Shown here piece by piece: positions 60,814 through 64,000 of a DNA stretch of 64,000 nt. Position 1 is the stretch's first letter. Each line of letters starts with the position of its first letter. The stretch spans positions 2,418,001 through 2,482,000 of the forward strand of contig NZ_CP034689.1 of the NCBI RefSeq assembly GCF_003994415.1, written 5' to 3'. The notes beneath the pieces are model-generated. The model was not told the DNA's origin and searched no databases. It worked only from the letters and a program-made list of their open reading frames with translations. The translations under genes were made by a program, and so were the position numbers. This stretch comes from Achromobacter spanius. GTDB lineage: Bacteria > Pseudomonadota > Gammaproteobacteria > Burkholderiales > Burkholderiaceae_B.

Positions 60814-61772
60814 GGCTGGATCTCCGGCAATTCCGGGTTGATGAGGTCTAGGCCGGCGCGCAGCAGGCGGTCGTAGCGCGCGCGTTCGGCGGCAATGGTC
60901 TCGGGCGTCCAGGCGTAGAAGCCTTCGCCCGCCTTCATGCCGTGGCGGCCATCGGCGGCGCGTTCGGTCAGGCAGCGCGCGGGGTGGTCGGCGTTGCAGA
61001 ACGTGGGGTACATCGTGGCGCCCGCGGCGGCGTGCACGTCGATGCCGGCGTGGTCCCGCTGCATGACGGGGCCGGCGGCCAAAAAGCGAAAGCCAAAACC
61101 GAAGCGCACCGCGGCGTCCACGTCTTCCGGAGACGCAATGCCCCGGTCGATCAGGTCGAACGCTTCGCGCGACAGCGCATGCTGCAAGCGGTTGGCCAGG
61201 AAGCCGGGCAGGTCCTGCTTGACCTTGACCGGCACGCTGCCGCAACGGCGCATGAAGGCAATCAAGGAATCCGCGCAGGCGTTGTCGCTGGCTTCGCCCA
61301 GCACCACTTCCACCAAGGGCACCAGATGCGCGGGCATGAAGAAATGCAGGCCCAACATGCGGCCGCGCGTGTCCAGGCCCTGGCTGATGGCGCTGATCGG
61401 AAAGCTGGAGCTATTGCTGGCCAGGATCGCATCGGGACGCGCGCGCCGCGCCAGGTCCGCGAACAGCGCCTGCTTGATGTCCAACCGTTCGGGAATGCAT
61501 TCGATGACGAGATTCACCGTGGACCAGTCCACCTCGTCCAGGCTGGCGGCCGTGCTCAGCAGCGCGGCGTTGGCCTCGCGCCCGATGGTCTTCAGATTTT
61601 CGGCCAAGCGCGCAGGCAGGCCCAAAGCGCGTTCGGTATTGGATTCGATCACGATGGTGCGGCAGGCAGCGCGGGTCAGCACCACCGCCACGTCGGCGCC
61701 CATCGTGCCGCCGCCCACCACCACTGCATGCGCCGCGCCCGGGTTGGGCAGCGCCGTTGCGTCCGTCTGCAT
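60810..61772 (-). CDS. 3-hydroxyacyl-CoA dehydrogenase-type enzyme (L-carnitine dehydrogenase-like)
   Basis: A protein of 320 residues with an NAD-binding GGGTMGADVA (residues 20-29), the LVIECIPERL and ASNSSSFPIS segments, and a C-terminal helical domain (DLPGFLANRLQHALSREAFDL). Length and the BKACE partner match L-carnitine dehydrogenases that oxidise carnitine to dehydrocarnitine. L-gulonate dehydrogenase or another hydroxyacid enzyme is an alternative. It is coupled to the BKACE gene and divergent from a LysR regulator. Confidence 0.82.
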   Translation of the reverse strand: MQTDATALPNPGAAHAVVVGGGTMGADVAVVLTRAACRTIVIESNTERALGLPARLAENLKTIGREANAALLSTAASLDEVDWSTVNLVIECIPERLDIKQALFADLARRARPDAILASNSSSFPISAISQGLDTRGRMLGLHFFMPAHLVPLVEVVLGEASDNACADSLIAFMRRCGSVPVKVKQDLPGFLANRLQHALSREAFDLIDRGIASPEDVDAAVRFGFGFRFLAAGPVMQRDHAGIDVHAAAGATMYPTFCNADHPARCLTERAADGRHGMKAGEGFYAWTPETIAAERARYDRLLRAGLDLINPELPEIQP

Positions 61773-61830
61773 GGAATGCTCCTGTGATTGCTTCGTTGTT
61801 GGGGGCGAGTGTAGAGAAGGGCGTTTGATA

Positions 61831-61872
61831 GATGAATCAGATTTTTTGGATAGAATGATCGATAAATCAGAT
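61831..61872. promoter_or_regulatory. Direct repeats GAT(G/A)AATCAGAT, candidate LysR operator
   Basis: Two 12-bp copies, differing at one base, lie at 61831-61842 and 61861-61872, exactly 30 bases apart (three helical turns). They are in the AT-rich divergent region between the dehydrogenase and LysR genes. Confidence 0.55.
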
Positions 61873-61895
61873 CAATGAATGCGGGGTGTAGAGAC

Positions 61896-62804
61896 ATGCA
61901 GATCAACCTGTCGATGCGCGACATCGATACCACGCTGGTGCTGGGCCGCACGCTGAATTTTCGTCAGGCGGCGGCGCAATTGCATTTGTCGCAATCGGCG
62001 CTGTCCACACAGATACAACGGATAGAAGAGGCTTTGGGCGTGCGCCTGTTCGACCGCACCACGCGCACCGTGCGCCTGACGGCCGCGGGCGAAGTCTTCA
62101 TGCAGCAGGCCGCGACATTGCAGGCGGCGTTTCGCGACGCCATCGCGGCGGTCAGCAGCATTACCAGCGCCGAGCAGGGGCAGGTGTCGGTCGCCGCGCT
62201 GCCCTCGCTTGCCGCCCGCTTGCTGCCGCGCGTGCTGATGAGCTATCGCCAGGCGCACCCGCATGTCGCCCTGAAAGTGCGCGACACCTTGTCGGGCCCG
62301 GCCTTCGACCTGGTGCGCGCGGGCGAAGTCGACTTCGCGCTCACCGCCGCCGACCCGCAGCACGCCGACCTGCACTATGTGCCGCTGATGTCCGACAGCT
62401 TCTTGCTGCTGATTCCGGAGTCGCATGCACTGGCCAAGTCGCGCGGCCCGCTGCGCTGGGCCGACACCGCCACGGCCGAGCATGTGTCGATGGTGCAGCC
62501 CAGCAGCGTACGGCAATACACCGAATGGGCGTTCTTGCAGAACCGCATCCGCTTCACGCCCGCGTTTGAAGCCGAGCACCTGACGACCATCGTGGCCATG
62601 GTCGAATGCGGCTTCGGCGTGGCCGCACTGCCCGAGATCGCGGCGGGCGCCGTGGCGCAGACGGGGATCGTGCAACGCCCGCTGATCGGGCCGGTGGCGG
62701 AAAGATCGATTGGCTTGGTCACGTCACGCAATCGCAGCTTGTCGCCGGCGGCGGCGGCGTTGGTGGGAACGTTGAAGGAGTATCTGGCGTTGCAGGGGCG
62801 GTGA
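61896..62804 (+). CDS. LysR-family transcriptional regulator
   Basis: A protein of 302 residues with an N-terminal winged helix (FRQAAAQLHLSQSALSTQIQRIEEALG) and a CbbR/CynR-like effector domain without insertions. It is divergent from the dehydrogenase/BKACE pair and is its likely regulator through the direct repeats at 61831-61872. ATG 61875 and ATG 61914 are in-frame alternatives. I chose 61896 because GAGAC precedes it. Confidence 0.9.
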   Translation: MQINLSMRDIDTTLVLGRTLNFRQAAAQLHLSQSALSTQIQRIEEALGVRLFDRTTRTVRLTAAGEVFMQQAATLQAAFRDAIAAVSSITSAEQGQVSVAALPSLAARLLPRVLMSYRQAHPHVALKVRDTLSGPAFDLVRAGEVDFALTAADPQHADLHYVPLMSDSFLLLIPESHALAKSRGPLRWADTATAEHVSMVQPSSVRQYTEWAFLQNRIRFTPAFEAEHLTTIVAMVECGFGVAALPEIAAGAVAQTGIVQRPLIGPVAERSIGLVTSRNRSLSPAAAALVGTLKEYLALQGR

Positions 62805-62863
62805 GGGGGCGCTGGGGGGGGCGTCAACGACGGCTGCTACCGCCAGCGGCAAGCGGCTGGCGG

Positions 62864-63979
62864 TTAGCGTTTGCGGTTCTCCCAGCTTCCCTTGAGGGAA
62901 AATCGTTTGGGCCGTGGCGGCGGCGAACCCGGCCGCACGACCCATCGATGCGCGTTTTCCAGCAGCGCCGCACGAACATCGGGCGGGTAGTCGTCGATGG
63001 TGGTCAACGGCGGCGGCGGCTTGCCGGGCAAGCCAGCTTCCCGAATGATCTTTGGCCAACGCGGACGCCAGCACAACAGCAGCGACACCCAGTGGGCCAG
63101 CCCGATAACCACCAGTGCCGGGGATATCAATAGCATTCCAAGCCACGTCAGTGGGCCGCTGTGACGCAGGTAAGGACCCAGCGCCTCGAACTGTGCCGCG
63201 AACGCAGCCCAAGGCAGGGGCAGGTGCGAACTTAGGCGCGGCGGGTCCACCGCATCCAGGCCACCTTCATCCATGTAGCGACGGATGTATTCCCATTCGG
63301 CTTTCATTTCGAATTCGCTGACGCTCTTTTTTCCGACGAAAACCATGTTGGGAAACGGAAGCGGAGAGTAGGGCGGGTACCAACCGACGACGAGGTTCAC
63401 GCCGGGGACGGTATCGTGATGAATGTCATCCCAAGGCAGCACGGCGATGCCGCCGCAACTGGCTGGGCGGTGCAGATAGACCTGGCGGGTGATGCGGTTG
63501 AAGCGGATGAGCAGGTGGCGGGAAGTGAAGGATTCCAGGCGGGTGAAGCGGAAGAGGTATTTGAAGTAGACGTAGAGCAGGCCAACTCCCTGCACGGTAA
63601 CGAGTATCAGATGCAGCGTGCGGGCAATGCCCCAGGGGTTTCTGTCAAACTCGGACAAGAGTGTCGGAAGGTATATAAATGCCTCCACCGCAGCCCCGAA
63701 TATGAAGATGGAAATCATAGTGATAAATCCGCGCTTTTCTTCCATGCCACCGCAGCGCATTTCGAGGATGGTGTTGTCGCAGGCGTAGACGGGGCCTCTT
63801 GACATGGCGTGGTCAAAGCGTGATGCGCGCAATCGCGCATATTCGGCGACAAGTAAATCTTCGTATACGGGTTCTAAGGCCTTGTTGACGATGACGTTCG
63901 GATTTTCGTCCGTCTGTTCCTGTAGCCACGCGTCGGACTTGATGACGGAAAGCCAAAGAATCCACTCCATCAAGTACAT
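62864..63979 (-). CDS. DUF6708-like membrane protein of unknown function
   Basis: A protein of 371 residues. It has a soluble N-terminal part, two membrane segments around residues 86-105 and 120-142, a middle domain with LPWDDIHHDTVPGVNL, further hydrophobic segments near 280-310, and a basic Pro/Arg-rich tail. The layout and motif resemble DUF6708 proteins, which in beta- and gammaproteobacteria often lie near type VI secretion effector loci. That link is from memory and nothing here proves it. GGAG lies nine bases before the ATG. AT content is higher than in its neighbours. Confidence 0.6.
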   Translation of the reverse strand: MYLMEWILWLSVIKSDAWLQEQTDENPNVIVNKALEPVYEDLLVAEYARLRASRFDHAMSRGPVYACDNTILEMRCGGMEEKRGFITMISIFIFGAAVEAFIYLPTLLSEFDRNPWGIARTLHLILVTVQGVGLLYVYFKYLFRFTRLESFTSRHLLIRFNRITRQVYLHRPASCGGIAVLPWDDIHHDTVPGVNLVVGWYPPYSPLPFPNMVFVGKKSVSEFEMKAEWEYIRRYMDEGGLDAVDPPRLSSHLPLPWAAFAAQFEALGPYLRHSGPLTWLGMLLISPALVVIGLAHWVSLLLCWRPRWPKIIREAGLPGKPPPPLTTIDDYPPDVRAALLENAHRWVVRPGSPPPRPKRFSLKGSWENRKR

Positions 63980-64000
63980 CAGATTATCTCCAGCAAGGCG
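63979..64000 (-). CDS. Possible 3' end of an upstream gene (partial)
   Basis: On the minus strand, a frame entering from the right edge ends in TGA, which overlaps the ATG of the DUF6708-like gene (TGATG). Only six codons are visible (ALLEII), so this is a hint of an operon partner beyond the window and no more. Confidence 0.25.

Noticed and set aside
1..64000. Insertion sequences, prophage, integrons, tRNA or rRNA genes
   Set aside because: No transposase, integrase or phage structural protein, and no tRNA cloverleaf or conserved rRNA segment, was recognised. A tRNAscan or IS search could still find something short.

Overview
The window is a GC-rich, densely packed bacterial chromosome segment. 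Gene content and protein style suggest a betaproteobacterium of the Alcaligenaceae, most likely Achromobacter or a close relative. The pointers are the many LysR regulators, a GTP-type PEP carboxykinase, the aryl-polyene genes, Nap plus System I cytochrome c maturation, and acyl-CoA catabolic islands. This is inference, since no rRNA or marker search was possible. I saw no tRNA, rRNA, CRISPR array, insertion sequence or prophage.

Layout. (1) 1-3241, minus strand: the start of an aryl-polyene type II polyketide cluster (truncated condensing enzyme, acyltransferase, two acyl carrier proteins, membrane protein, AMP ligase running off the left edge). A phosphopantetheinyl transferase is divergent at 3377. 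(2) 4057-5828: nitric oxide detoxification (hmp, an NsrR-type operator, nsrR). (3) 5940-17960: amino acid oxidation (dadA, proline dehydrogenase) followed by regulator/target pairs: AraC, LysR with a flavoprotein, LysR with an MFS exporter, a second coupled LysR, GST with a PNPO-like protein, HxlR with an MFS exporter. (4) 17942-22357: acyl-CoA dehydrogenase plus acyl-CoA ligase with a divergent Crp-type regulator. (5) 22364-33276: mixed metabolism and transport (racemase, gor, DUF72, LysE, MocR, GNAT, two DMT exporters around a 79-bp repeat array, thioredoxin-like protein, M20 amidohydrolase). (6) 33391-37693: a branched-chain or terpenoid acyl-CoA island. (7) 37734-42739: pckG with a structured leader, a standalone YhcG-type PDDEXK nuclease coupled to a methyltransferase, a pirin, and a hypoxanthine-DNA glycosylase. 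(8) 42872-47991: an FNR/Anr-box-preceded ttrBCA tetrathionate reductase operon. (9) 59740 down to 48179: one tightly overlapped napEDABC-ccmABCDEFGHI unit for periplasmic nitrate reduction and c-type cytochrome assembly. (10) 59870-63979: a carnitine-type BKACE/dehydrogenase pair with a LysR regulator, and a DUF6708-like membrane protein.

How the parts fit. The right third is an anaerobic or microaerobic respiratory block: TtrBCA and NapABC both take electrons from the quinol pool, Ccm attaches heme to NapB and NapC, and NsrR/Hmp near the left edge handles nitrosative by-products. Much of the rest is small catabolic or efflux modules, each with its own divergent regulator. A recurring oddity is short in-frame tandem repeats (6-24 bp units) inside linkers or loops of at least eight otherwise ordinary proteins. 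Intergenic tandem repeats at 30002-30466, 42785-42820 and 47991-48067 show the same tendency.
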